Part shown: piece by piece, positions 41,437 to 48,770 of the stretch
Position numbering within the stretch: position 1 is the first letter of the stretch
How the letters are laid out: each line of letters begins with the position of its first letter
Source: a virus
DNA: 64,000 nt
Direction: 5' to 3' (one strand)
Virus record (IMG/VR): IMGVR_UViG_3300036852_000300
Coordinates: 1 to 64,000 of that record
Program-made: the position numbers and the translations under genes
The notes under the pieces: model-generated
The model's database searches: none
Told to the model about the DNA's origin: nothing
What the model saw: only the letters and a program-made list of their open reading frames with translations

Positions 41437-42048
41437 GTGACCGGAGTGTGGGTGGCGCCGATCGCCGGCGGCGTCGGCACCAGGGTGTTGGAGTTCGGGC
41501 AGTTGATCGGGCCGTGTTCGGACGGGGTCCTGGCGGTCGATTCAACGGCATCGAACGGGACGCTGATCACGCCGGCGCCGGTCGTCAAGATCGTCGGCGG
41601 CAGCCCGACTGACGTCGCGTCACTGCCGGAGTCGTTCGTTGAAGGGACCCCGGAGCCCGGCGAGGTCGGGCCGTACCTGACCTACAGCGGGTCGGCAAGC
41701 AAGGGGCTGACCGTCATCGTGGTCTGTATCGAGAACAGCGGCCCGGTCGACAGCGACGTCGCCCAGATCTGGCGGTCGATCGACGGCGGCGCGACCTTCG
41801 AGAAGGTGCATGAATGGCCGACCGACATCTCCGGCAAGCACGGCAGTATCCAGATCGCCTACTTCGGCCTGGGCAGCGGGATCTGGTGGGTCGGGCCGGG
41901 GGCCGAAGATCTCTTTCAGACCGGCATCTGGCGGTCCAGCAACAACGGGGCGACCTGGGGCCTGGTCCTGTTTCCGGAGTCGGTCGGGATCTTCGCGGAT
42001 ATCCAGGAGATGACGTCGGCGGGGCGGGCGGCCCCCAGCATGTCGTGA
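41437..42048 (+). CDS. BNR-repeat protein, 203 aa
   Basis: The GTG follows GGAGGAGTGAGCCT. Two Asp-box motifs, RSIDGGATFEKV and RSSNNGATWGLV, mark BNR repeats of sialidase-type propellers. The chain is too short for a full six-blade propeller, so it may assemble with the propeller of the hub protein or be a fragment. A glycan-binding role is likely. Confidence 0.65.
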   Translation: MTGVWVAPIAGGVGTRVLEFGQLIGPCSDGVLAVDSTASNGTLITPAPVVKIVGGSPTDVASLPESFVEGTPEPGEVGPYLTYSGSASKGLTVIVVCIENSGPVDSDVAQIWRSIDGGATFEKVHEWPTDISGKHGSIQIAYFGLGSGIWWVGPGAEDLFQTGIWRSSNNGATWGLVLFPESVGIFADIQEMTSAGRAAPSMS

Positions 42049-42054
42049 CCGATC

Positions 42055-42654
42055 GTGATTGAGTTCGACGCGCGGCTGCCGGCGATCCGCCAGGTGAACG
42101 GCTGGTCATGTTTCGTCACCAGCCTGCGCTGGTGCGCGGCGTCGCTGGGCCAGCCGGTCGGGCGGCGGGCGGCTGAACGGCTGGTGCTACGCCAGCAGAT
42201 CATCTCGCCGCACGGCAACCTGGTCGACAAGACCGGGGCCGAGTTGGCCCACTTCGCCAGCCAGGAGCTTGACATCTCAGCCAGCTACGTCGACGGCGTC
42301 AGCTTTGACGAGGTCGCGCTGGAAGCCGGCCGCTGGCCCCTGGTGCTGGGCGGCTTGGGATGGCAGCATTATGCTGCGGTCCGGGCCTACAGCCCGGAGC
42401 TACGCGCGCTGATTCTGGCGAACCCCCTGCGGTCTCCCTGGCTGGGGGTCGCCCGGGTCCTGACACGGGCACGCTTTGACGCACTCCGTCCCCTGGTGAT
42501 GGTGCGCGTCCTCCCGAAAGGACTGGGTGATGCCGTCCACCCCCCACGACTCTGGCTCCCGGATCGCCCCGATGCCGGCGCGGTGCCCCGCCTTCGGGGA
42601 ATGGGAACAGGTGCTGATCGACATCAAGCCGGAGATCTTCTGGCCCACGCTTGA
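42055..42654 (+). CDS. C39-like cysteine peptidase domain protein, up to 199 aa
   Basis: NGWSCFVTSLRWCAA holds the candidate nucleophile Cys19, GWQHYAAVRAY the His, and ILANPLRSPW the Asn, in the order of papain/C39-like peptidases. The same arrangement opens the lysozyme protein at 42849, so the two look paralogous. From about residue 160 the frame overlaps the 42530 gene and looks less protein-like. It may cleave peptide bridges in the cell wall. Confidence 0.6.
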   Translation: MIEFDARLPAIRQVNGWSCFVTSLRWCAASLGQPVGRRAAERLVLRQQIISPHGNLVDKTGAELAHFASQELDISASYVDGVSFDEVALEAGRWPLVLGGLGWQHYAAVRAYSPELRALILANPLRSPWLGVARVLTRARFDALRPLVMVRVLPKGLGDAVHPPRLWLPDRPDAGAVPRLRGMGTGADRHQAGDLLAHA

Positions 42655-42754
42655 CCGGATCGACGCCGCTGACGCGGCCGCCGACGACGGCGATGACGAC
42701 ACCTACTTCTACTTCACGAACTACGACGGGGGGTCACCGTGGACCCCCAGCTAA
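42530..42754 (+). CDS. Small acidic protein ending DDTYFYFTNYDGG, 74 aa
   Basis: The ATG at 42530 lies inside the 42055 frame. The product MPSTPHDSGSRIAPMPARCP continues as a helical acidic stretch and ends with a peptide repeated in the next small frame. Codon use and acidity look natural. Its overlap of 125 bases with 42055 is unusual and one of the two may be shorter than drawn. Confidence 0.55.
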   Translation: MPSTPHDSGSRIAPMPARCPAFGEWEQVLIDIKPEIFWPTLDRIDAADAAADDGDDDTYFYFTNYDGGSPWTPS

Positions 42755-42840
42755 TCACCCAGGGCCTGGCGGCGCCCCTGGCGGCGCTGGCGGCCGCCGG
42801 CGAGGACGACACCTACTTCTGCTTCACGAACTACGACGGG
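42695..42840 (+). repeat. 36-bp direct repeat coding DDTYFxFTNYDG
   Basis: Bases 42695-42730 and 42805-42840 differ at one position. Both are read in frame as DDTYF-(Y/C)-FTNYDG at the ends of consecutive small frames, and both are followed by a G-rich ribosome site for the next start. A 110-bp duplication followed by divergence explains it. Confidence 0.8.
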
Positions 42841-42864
42841 AGCCAGCCATGTCCGTCGCGGTAG
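42739..42864 (+). CDS. Tiny protein with repeated C-terminal motif, 41 aa
   Basis: The GTG at 42739 follows GGGGGG and overlaps the previous frame. The product MDPQLITQGLAAPLAALAAA continues to EDDTYFCFTNYDG and ends inside the lysozyme gene start. It has a short hydrophobic helix, so a small membrane peptide of the lysis region is conceivable. Confidence 0.45.
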   Translation: MDPQLITQGLAAPLAALAAAGEDDTYFCFTNYDGSQPCPSR

Positions 42865-44198
42865 CACCAGCCCCGACCGTGGCAAGCGTGACCTACAACC
42901 CGTGGGTACCACTGCAACAGCAGGACGCTGACTACGACTGTAGCCAGGAGTCCGACGAGTACATGCTGCGCGGCTGGGGTCGCACGCCCAGCGATGCCTG
43001 GATGACCCGGAGCTGGATCGATGAGGGGGTGATGACGCCCCAGTACGGCCTGATGGACGCCAGCGGGGCCGGCATGGCGGCCTGGAACAACGAGTATTAC
43101 GGCATGGACGGGCTGTTCTCCGAGAACTTCCCGAGCGTGACGTTCAACGACTTGATCGACAAGGTCGGGTCGGCCGACCAGGGGGTCTGCGCCGGCGGCC
43201 GAAACTTCTACCACTGGGTCGGGATCCGGGCCTACGATCCCCCGACCGACGCACTGGTGCTGCACAACTCCGCCAACGGCTACATGGGGGTCTACCAGAC
43301 GCTGTCTCGATCCCAGTTCGGCGCACTAGGACCGTGGAGCGCGGTCACGCTTCGCTGGGATCACGCGGCGCCGCCCCAGACGACCTGGCAGACCGGGATC
43401 GACGTCAGCAGCCACCAACCGGACGTCGACTGGGATCAGGTCGCAGCCGCCGGCCACCGGTTCGCGATCGTCAAGGCGACCGAATCGATCGACTACCTGA
43501 ACCCGGAGTTTGCCCGTGACTGGGCCGAGATCCCCCGGGTCGGGATGAAGCGGGGGGCCTACCACTTCGCCCGGCCGGACCTGACCGATGGGGCGGACGC
43601 CGAAGCCAGCTACTTCTGTCAGCAAGTGCTGGCACAGGGGCCACTGGTCGCGGGCGACCTGCTGGTGCTGGATCTGGAGCGGGGGAATGGTGATCTGTCC
43701 GCCTGGTCCAGGGCGTTCGCTGACCGGGTGCAGCTTCTGACCGGACTGTTGCCGATGATCTACACCGGCGGTCCGTTCGCTACTGAGCACGGTCTGGCGA
43801 ACGATCTGAGCCTGGGCAGTCTCGGGCTCTGGATCGCCAACTACCGTGAACCGCCGCCACCATCGGCACCGGCGCCCTGGTCGACCATCCAGATCTGGCA
43901 GGACAGCGCAACGGCGAGCGTGCCGGGAGTGGGGGGTGACTGCGACCACAACAACGCGCTGGTCGACATCGAGACGATCGTTGCCGAGTTCGGCTACGAA
44001 GGGAGCGGACCTGTGACTGACACAGCACCGAGCTACGAAAGCCTTCAGACCTTGTGCGGCGTCGCCTACAACGCTGACGGGTCGGTCCGACTGGGCCTGG
44101 AAGGCGCGAAGGCCCAGACCGACGTTGAGTCGATGCGCCAGGAGATCCAGAACGTCATCAACTTCCTGGCCGCGAACAACCCGAACCCTGGCGGCTGA
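42849..44198 (+). CDS. Endolysin: C39-like domain plus GH25 lysozyme, 449 aa
   Basis: Residues 15-175 form a C39-like domain (Cys31 in DYDCSQES, His122 in FYHWVGIRAY, HNSANG). Residues 180-390 form a GH25 muramidase with TGIDVSSHQPDVDW (Asp185), VKATES, GAYHF and LVLDLE (Asp275 and Glu277 as catalytic pair). A helical C-terminus follows. The ATG at 42849 has GGGAG upstream. It cuts glycan strands of peptidoglycan at lysis; no signal peptide is visible, so it needs the holin. Confidence 0.88.
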   Translation: MSVAVAPAPTVASVTYNPWVPLQQQDADYDCSQESDEYMLRGWGRTPSDAWMTRSWIDEGVMTPQYGLMDASGAGMAAWNNEYYGMDGLFSENFPSVTFNDLIDKVGSADQGVCAGGRNFYHWVGIRAYDPPTDALVLHNSANGYMGVYQTLSRSQFGALGPWSAVTLRWDHAAPPQTTWQTGIDVSSHQPDVDWDQVAAAGHRFAIVKATESIDYLNPEFARDWAEIPRVGMKRGAYHFARPDLTDGADAEASYFCQQVLAQGPLVAGDLLVLDLERGNGDLSAWSRAFADRVQLLTGLLPMIYTGGPFATEHGLANDLSLGSLGLWIANYREPPPPSAPAPWSTIQIWQDSATASVPGVGGDCDHNNALVDIETIVAEFGYEGSGPVTDTAPSYESLQTLCGVAYNADGSVRLGLEGAKAQTDVESMRQEIQNVINFLAANNPNPGG

Positions 44199-44203
44199 TC
44201 GCG

Positions 44204-44509
44204 ATGGAGTGGCTGGACGTGGCCGAGCGGGTCGGGCTGCCGGTCGCGTTTCTCGGGGCCGGTGTGATCGTCCTGTGGCGGTTCATGGGGGTGATACTGG
44301 CCAAGGTGTTCAGCCTGTACGACGCCCGGATCGAGTACCGTGACGAGCTGGCCACAGCCAGGGAAGCGATGTGGGCCGCTGAGCGTGAGCGGATGATGGG
44401 CAACATCGTCCATCTGATTGAGCGGCAGGAGGCCGAGATCGACCGCAGTCACGCCAAAGTCGATGAGTTGACCCGGGCGCTGCTGTCGCGACCGGGTCAA
44501 CCGGCCTGA
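44204..44509 (+). CDS. Holin candidate, 101 aa
   Basis: The gene starts 5 bases after the lysozyme. It has one membrane span near 10-35 (GLPVAFLGAGVIVLWRFMGV) followed by a charged coiled coil (ARIEYRDELATAREAMWAAE). This size and layout fit single-span phage holins or membrane spacers next to endolysins. It is the last gene of the late operon. Confidence 0.65.
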   Translation: MEWLDVAERVGLPVAFLGAGVIVLWRFMGVILAKVFSLYDARIEYRDELATAREAMWAAERERMMGNIVHLIERQEAEIDRSHAKVDELTRALLSRPGQPA

Positions 44510-44512
44510 TGA

Positions 44513-44538
44513 ATCTATCAAAGTTGTATAGATGTTTT
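44513..44538 (+). terminator. Terminator-like AT hairpin after the holin gene
   Basis: ATCTAT (44513-44518) pairs with ATAGAT (44528-44533) and GTTTT follows. It lies 4 bases after the holin stop. The stem is AT-rich and weak for a GC-rich host. Confidence 0.4.
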
Positions 44539-44653
44539 CCGACATTTCGCAACGGTCAGGCGCCGTCCTGTAGGAAGGGTGGGCCTACGGTTTTCCGTGG
44601 GGTCCTATCTGGGGGGGTTGGTGTAGCCTATCGACTCGGGGGGAGCGCCGGCA

Positions 44654-44703
44654 TACTGACCGAAATGTCAGTAACCGCGTCGTAGCGGTTCGGCGGGGCT
44701 TTT
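44654..44703 (+). terminator. Two adjacent hairpins followed by TTTT
   Basis: TACTGAC (44654-44660) pairs with GTCAGTA (44667-44673). AACCGC (44673-44678) pairs with GCGGTT (44685-44690). CGGCGGGGCTTTTC follows. This is a better late-operon terminator candidate than the one at 44513, though the T-run starts ten bases after the stem. Confidence 0.45.
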
Positions 44704-45029
44704 CGTCAGGGTGCCGGTGCTATATTCCTCTCCAGCCCCCTGGTGTCTCGGCTCGTGACTGCATCTCGGAGCCAAAAGGGGTGGGCCGGCCGGGCTACCC
44801 CACGTGCGGAACCTCGCGCACTGCACCGCCGCGAGGTGGCCAGGCCCGGGACCGCGAACGACCCCGGACCTGGGGGTGGCGTGACTGGTGGCCGATCCGG
44901 ACCCCCCCCGGTCGGCCACCAGCCAATGCCGGTGGATGCTATCGCATCCTACGGGCCGACGACAGCGCCGATCGGTGGTACCGGGTGGATTTTGGGTTGC
45001 GATCCTGGGTATCCTAGGCGCACCTTCTC

Positions 45030-45045
45030 TGTGATCCCCTTCACA
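45030..45045. promoter_or_regulatory. Operator-like site TGTGA-N6-TCACA (first)
   Basis: TGTGA (45030-45034) and TCACA (45041-45045) are perfect 5-bp half-sites with a 6-base gap, the arrangement of CRP-family sites. It lies 220 bases before the 45268 start. Confidence 0.5.
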
Positions 45046-45204
45046 AGTGGGTACCGCGTTCGGTGCGTCGCCTTGACGCCTGGCCAGCGTCAGGATCTCC
45101 CCCGCGACCGGACAGCCTGGTTCTCGACGTAACGTCGCATCGGACCCCGTCAATCCTCCCACGCCGGGTGATGGGCGCCCGTTACGCCGGGGATCGGGTG
45201 GTCG

Positions 45205-45263
45205 GGGACGTCCCACGACCCGTTTGTGACGTCACGGGTCGTCCCGTTGTGAGGTAGCTCACA
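45205..45263. promoter_or_regulatory. Stacked palindromes upstream of the 45268 gene
   Basis: In order: GGGACGTCCC (45205-45214); ACGACCCGT / ACGGGTCGT arms (45215-45223 and 45234-45242) around GTGACGTCAC; then TGTGAG-GTAG-CTCACA (45248-45263). The last covers a GAGGT ribosome site and ends 4 bases before the ATG, and TAAAAT follows. A protein bound there would block transcription or translation of the next gene. Confidence 0.65.
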
Positions 45264-45267
45264 TAAA

Positions 45268-45996
45268 ATGGTGGTCATGGATGATCCGAGACCACTTGTC
45301 AAGCTTTCGACCCCCGAGCTCGCCCGGCTGTTGGGGATATCGCGGTCGACTGTCAAGCGAAGATTCAACGACGCGACCGGTCAGTGGGTCCTGCCGCCGG
45401 GCTGGACCTGGGACACGGAACAGCGGCCGCAGGGCGAGGTCTACGTGTTCTACCTGCCGGCCGACGACCCCCTTCTGACGAGGCCGACCGCCCAGCCCGG
45501 GACGTCCCCGGGCGCCGATACCCCCACGGGGGACGTCCCGGAGGCCGTCCCGGAGGCCGTCCAGGACGCACCGGAGCCGGTCCGGCACGTCGCAGTGGAC
45601 GAAGGCCCGTCCAGCGAGCCCCGGCTGACGATTCCGGAGATTCGCGACGCCCTGATCGCGCCGCTGGTGGGGCGGCTGGCCGACGTCGACCGCCAGGCCA
45701 GCGCCCGGATGGAGCTGATCGGGGCGCTGCGCGAGCAGGTCGGCGGGCTGCGCGTCCAGGTCGAGATGGGTGAACGGCTGCTGGGCGTGAAGGACGCGGA
45801 AGTGGGGTCACTTCGGGTGGCGCTAGCGTCGCAGGAGCAGCTTACGGAGGAGCTACGCCAGCTACTGGCAGTCGAACGGGAGGCGCGTGGACGCGCCGAG
45901 AATCGGGTGTCTGCGCTTGAAATAGAATTGCAACGTCCGTCGTTCTGGCGACGACTTCTGGCAGTACTGTCCGGACATCGGGGGTCGACCGGCTAG
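45268..45996 (+). CDS. Helix-turn-helix protein with coiled coil, 242 aa
   Basis: Residues 14-36 (STPELARLLGISRSTVKRRF) form a helix-turn-helix. A Pro-rich linker (70-120) and a long coiled coil (about 130-220) lead to an amphipathic end FWRRLLAVLSG. The layout resembles plasmid KfrA-like or segregation-type DNA-binding proteins. The start may be ATG 45268 or ATG 45277. It stands alone on the plus strand, converges on the early operon with a 4-base stop overlap, and its control region has three palindromes. It may be a regulator or a maintenance protein. Confidence 0.75.
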   Translation: MVVMDDPRPLVKLSTPELARLLGISRSTVKRRFNDATGQWVLPPGWTWDTEQRPQGEVYVFYLPADDPLLTRPTAQPGTSPGADTPTGDVPEAVPEAVQDAPEPVRHVAVDEGPSSEPRLTIPEIRDALIAPLVGRLADVDRQASARMELIGALREQVGGLRVQVEMGERLLGVKDAEVGSLRVALASQEQLTEELRQLLAVEREARGRAENRVSALEIELQRPSFWRRLLAVLSGHRGSTG

Positions 45997-46250
45997 CCCG
46001 TCTGGGGGTCGTCAGTGGTCCAGGTGATGTGGATCAGGCAGTACTGGTCTGGCTGGATCTGGCTTTGGATGCGCAGGCCGGTCTCGACCCGGATGAACGT
46101 CAGGCTCCGGTACTTGCTGCGCAGGTAGGCCAGCGCCATCGCCATGAAGCTCTCGAATTCCGCCGGGGTGTTGCCGATGATGCTGACCTGGGGCGGCAGG
46201 CCCGGCGGGATCGGGACCCCGTGCATCTCTGAACGCAGGTGGACGATCAC
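45993..46250 (-). CDS. Hypothetical protein, 85 aa
   Basis: Last gene of the early operon; its stop interlocks with the stop of the 45268 gene. The product MIVHLRSEMHGVPIPPGLPP has an alpha/beta pattern with VSIIGNTPAEFESFMAMALA, perhaps a small nucleotide-handling or single-strand binding-like fold. No family known to me. Confidence 0.6.
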   Translation of the reverse strand: MIVHLRSEMHGVPIPPGLPPQVSIIGNTPAEFESFMAMALAYLRSKYRSLTFIRVETGLRIQSQIQPDQYCLIHITWTTDDPQTG

Positions 46251-46591
46251 GGGACCGCCCGTTCAAACAGCCGCATCGCCCAACGGCGGGCGTCGTCGCG
46301 TTCGGCGAGCGTTCGGTCTAGTAGTCGCAGGAACCGGGTGTGCAGGCGGTCGACGGCGGTCGACGCGAACGTGATCGTCTCCATCGCCATCGCGTCGGCC
46401 GCCTCGGCCCGCTCATCGGCACGTCGCACGTCGGCGCGCAGGGCGTCGATCTCGGCCAGGGCGGCAGCCAGCCGGAAGTCGCAGCTAAGCCCGGACGGGT
46501 CGTGTTCACCGGCTTCCAGGTAGCCGCGCAGTTCGGCTTCGTCGGAAGGGTCCAGGCGGTCGGGGTCGGGGACCGGGATCGCGTTCGTCAT
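46247..46591 (-). CDS. Coiled-coil protein, 114 aa
   Basis: Starts overlapping the upstream stop and ends overlapping the next gene. The middle is a long helix rich in Ala, Arg, Asp and Glu (ALAEIDALRADVRRADERAE). Function unknown; perhaps a scaffold or an inhibitor of a host protein. Confidence 0.6.
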   Translation of the reverse strand: MTNAIPVPDPDRLDPSDEAELRGYLEAGEHDPSGLSCDFRLAAALAEIDALRADVRRADERAEAADAMAMETITFASTAVDRLHTRFLRLLDRTLAERDDARRWAMRLFERAVP

Positions 46592-46830
46592 CGGGGGTCA
46601 CCGTGGCGGGCGCGGAAGGCGTCGGCGGCCGTCAACAACAGCTTCAAGCTGGTCTCGCCCACGACGACCCGCCCATCACCGAGATCCATCCGGATCATGA
46701 CGCTGGGCGCACCGGACAGCATGCCGGCTGGCAGCGCGGCGATCGACAGCTTGACGGCGGACTCCGGCGGCTTGTCCGCCAGGTCGGGCCAGACGCCCTC
46801 GCCCTCGACGTGAATGTGTAGGACTGGCAT
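46588..46830 (-). CDS. Hypothetical protein, 80 aa
   Basis: A compact beta-rich sequence (MPVLHIHVEGEGVWPDLADK...GRVVVGETSLKLLLTAADAF). It starts 12 bases after the RHH gene and overlaps the next. No recognisable motif. Confidence 0.6.
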   Translation of the reverse strand: MPVLHIHVEGEGVWPDLADKPPESAVKLSIAALPAGMLSGAPSVMIRMDLGDGRVVVGETSLKLLLTAADAFRARHGDPR

Positions 46831-46842
46831 CGGTCTCTCCCC

Positions 46843-47001
46843 TTAGCCCAGGTTGACCGGGCCAACCCGGCGCTCCTCCTGGTCCTCTAACCAGGGCAGC
46901 AGCGCGTCGGTGACGGCAGCATCGACGCTGATGTCGTTGATCGCCGTCACGGCGTTCAGGCGTTCAATGATCTCGTCAGGCAGGGTGACAGTGATCTCCA
47001 C
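46843..47001 (-). CDS. Ribbon-helix-helix regulator, 52 aa
   Basis: The GTG at 47001 follows GGAAGGAAA and gives MEITVTLPDEIIERLNAVTA, a beta strand plus two helices as in CopG/Arc DNA-binding dimers. A longer start at 47031 is possible but has no ribosome site. Two palindromes upstream (47050-47101) suggest autoregulation. It may control the last genes of the early operon. Confidence 0.7.
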   Translation of the reverse strand: MEITVTLPDEIIERLNAVTAINDISVDAAVTDALLPWLEDQEERRVGPVNLG

Positions 47002-47049
47002 GGTCTTTCCTTCCAGGTGCCCTGCTGGCACGGTCGGGATCTTCTTACC

Positions 47050-47101
47050 AACTAAGCGTCTTAGTTCGACTGGTCGTGCTAATCAGTATTAGCACGACCA
47101 G
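47050..47101. promoter_or_regulatory. Two adjacent palindromes before the RHH gene
   Basis: AACTAAG-CGT-CTTAGTT (47050-47066) is followed 3 bases later by 14-bp arms CTGGTCGTGCTAAT / ATTAGCACGACCAG (47070-47083 and 47088-47101, 4-base centre). They lie just upstream of the RHH start. RHH proteins bind such inverted repeats as tetramers. Confidence 0.6.
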
Positions 47102-47114
47102 CATCTATACCTGG

Positions 47115-47915
47115 TCACGTGTCGTCGGTTTCGCGCTGCTGCGCCGCCCTGGCTTCTTCGGCGCGTTCTCGCCCCGTAACGTGCGCTTGGACGGCATCCA
47201 GGATCGCCATGATCTCCGCCGGCAGCACCGGGTACTGCCACCAGTGCGGCTTGACCCGCTCGCCGTTGTCGTGGTCCAGGTAGATGCTGGTTGGCGCGAA
47301 CCGGATGTCGATGTACATCAGCGCGTCGGGCGAGAGCCCCGACAGTGCGTCGGTGTCGTCCAGCGCTTCGTAGGTGTCATGGCGGGTGTACCCCTGGCCG
47401 CCCAGCAGTGCCGCTTTGATCTCATCCCCGACGTGGCCGCCGTCGAACGTCTCCAGGGCCGTCCGCAGCGCCGGAGCCAGGTGCGACGCCAGGTGGTCGC
47501 GCCAGGCCGACAGAGCCGGTCCGTCAGCGAACCGCCACGGCGCGCGCTCCGACTCGCCCTTGAACATCGGCGGGCGATCCAGCTTGAACGCCAGGCCGGT
47601 CGCCCGGTGTTCATCGGCCAGATCGTCGGCCATCTCGCGGGCAACGTCCTTCGGGTCCAGGACGGAGAACTCTTCATCAATGATGGCGTAGCGCGACGGC
47701 GGCACCCAGGGCGTGTTCAGCCAGCGCGCGACTTCATCATGAGCCGCTGGCATTAGCGCCATCAGACTGTCTCTGGCGCCCGCCATTGCGTCCTTGACCC
47801 GCTGGTAGCACGCCTTACAGAGATGACGATCGTCCCAGGCCAATGTGACGATCGTCTCGCAGCCTGGTGCCAGGCAGGGGTAGCTGTAGGTCTTGGTTCG
47901 GGGGACGGCGTGCAT
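47115..47915 (-). CDS. Zinc-knuckle hypothetical protein, 266 aa
   Basis: The N-terminus YPCLAPGCETIVTLAWDDRH followed by LCKACY gives a four-Cys zinc site. The remainder is alpha/beta, Trp-rich and without a known motif (DIRFAPTSIYLDHDNGERVK). It is the largest unassigned protein in the distal early operon. A host take-over function is possible. Confidence 0.65.
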   Translation of the reverse strand: MHAVPRTKTYSYPCLAPGCETIVTLAWDDRHLCKACYQRVKDAMAGARDSLMALMPAAHDEVARWLNTPWVPPSRYAIIDEEFSVLDPKDVAREMADDLADEHRATGLAFKLDRPPMFKGESERAPWRFADGPALSAWRDHLASHLAPALRTALETFDGGHVGDEIKAALLGGQGYTRHDTYEALDDTDALSGLSPDALMYIDIRFAPTSIYLDHDNGERVKPHWWQYPVLPAEIMAILDAVQAHVTGRERAEEARAAQQRETDDT

Positions 47916-47927
47916 CGTCCTTCCCTC

Positions 47928-48254
47928 TCAGGCGTGCGGGGCTATGATCTCGACGTCGTCGCGGAAGATCTGGACCCGGCCGAACAGCAGCCTGGCGCAA
48001 ACAGCCTTGCCGCAGTTCTCGCAGGGGTGCATGCCGCCCCCGCCCGGCCGGTCCTGGTGGTGGTAGATCCAGCCCTTCGGACCGGCGACTGCTTCCAGTA
48101 CGTGCTTGACTTCGTTCCCGTCCAACAGGAACTGCCATCTGATCCCTTCGGTCAGGGGGTTGAATCGGATGCCGACGTGGTGGGGTCCGGTCCGTCCGCC
48201 ACTGGGGGCGATCTCCGGGTAGCACGTCGTGCAGCGGGCGACGTGGTCAGGCAT
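47928..48254 (-). CDS. Cys-rich hypothetical protein, 108 aa
   Basis: CTTCYPE near the start and HPCENCGKAVCARLLFG near the end suggest a zinc site. The core is beta-rich (VGIRFNPLTEGIRWQFLLDG). Overlaps the upstream gene by 8 bases. Function unknown. Confidence 0.6.
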   Translation of the reverse strand: MPDHVARCTTCYPEIAPSGGRTGPHHVGIRFNPLTEGIRWQFLLDGNEVKHVLEAVAGPKGWIYHHQDRPGGGGMHPCENCGKAVCARLLFGRVQIFRDDVEIIAPHA

Positions 48255-48585
48255 GGCCGGGCCGACCCGGGCTGGCGACGATCGGCGGCCTGGCCGGCCG
48301 ATCGATCAGGGTCTGGGTCAGTGATGCGACGTCGTAGGTGCAGCCGGTCAGGGTCTTCAGCTTCTCCAGGACCGCGACCATCTCCGGGTGCAGCGCCACC
48401 GTCAGCTCTTTCTCCCGACCCTTGAACTTGCCGGCCGGGTTGGTGTGGACTTCGATCGCCGCCCCCATCGTCTCGTCGCCCAGCATGATCTGGAACATGA
48501 CCAGACCCCTGGCCACGATCATCCTGGGTGGCCCGGTGGCCCCGTCGGTCTCCGCGACCACCTTCTGTCGAGACTTCTTTGCCAT
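48247..48585 (-). CDS. Hypothetical protein, 112 aa
   Basis: The product MAKKSRQKVVAETDGATGPP has a beta-rich core (MIVARGLVMFQIMLGDETMG) and a C-terminal helix with a single Cys. It overlaps both neighbours. No family recognised. Confidence 0.6.
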   Translation of the reverse strand: MAKKSRQKVVAETDGATGPPRMIVARGLVMFQIMLGDETMGAAIEVHTNPAGKFKGREKELTVALHPEMVAVLEKLKTLTGCTYDVASLTQTLIDRPARPPIVASPGRPGHA

Positions 48586-48770
48586 CAGGTCTCTTCCTCC
48601 ACAGTCACGGCCACCAGGTGGACCGGTAGCCCCGATCGGTACGCCGCCAGCAGCGCCTGGATCGCCTCCGGGGCGTCCGCCCGCAGGCGCAGCACAACCT
48701 CGTACCGGTCGCCCGGGTGCAGCGTGATCACGTTCAGGCTGACGATCAGCGCGTCGATCTCGGCGGTCAT
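48585..48770 (-). CDS. Hypothetical protein, 61 aa
   Basis: The ATG at 48770 is chosen because the frame upstream reads through the previous gene. The product MTAEIDALIVSLNVITLHPG then DRYEVVLRLRADAPEAIQAL is a small beta/alpha protein. Start and stop overlap the neighbours. Confidence 0.6.
   Translation of the reverse strand: MTAEIDALIVSLNVITLHPGDRYEVVLRLRADAPEAIQALLAAYRSGLPVHLVAVTVEEET

Larger units (their letters stand above)
44510..45267. other. Regulatory intergenic stretch after the late operon
   Basis: No convincing gene lies in these 758 bases. It holds two terminator-like structures right after the holin gene, then G-rich sequence, and three palindromic sites before the 45268 gene. 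The TGTGA-N6-TCACA sites at 45030 and 45248 belong to a family also found at 58316 and, less exactly, at 62515 and 62606. An att site could lie here but no integrase was found to support it. Confidence 0.55.

Noticed and set aside
44743-45132. 129-codon frame in the intergenic stretch
   Set aside because: Arg/Pro/Gly-rich translation without start signal; the region is better explained by terminators and operators.
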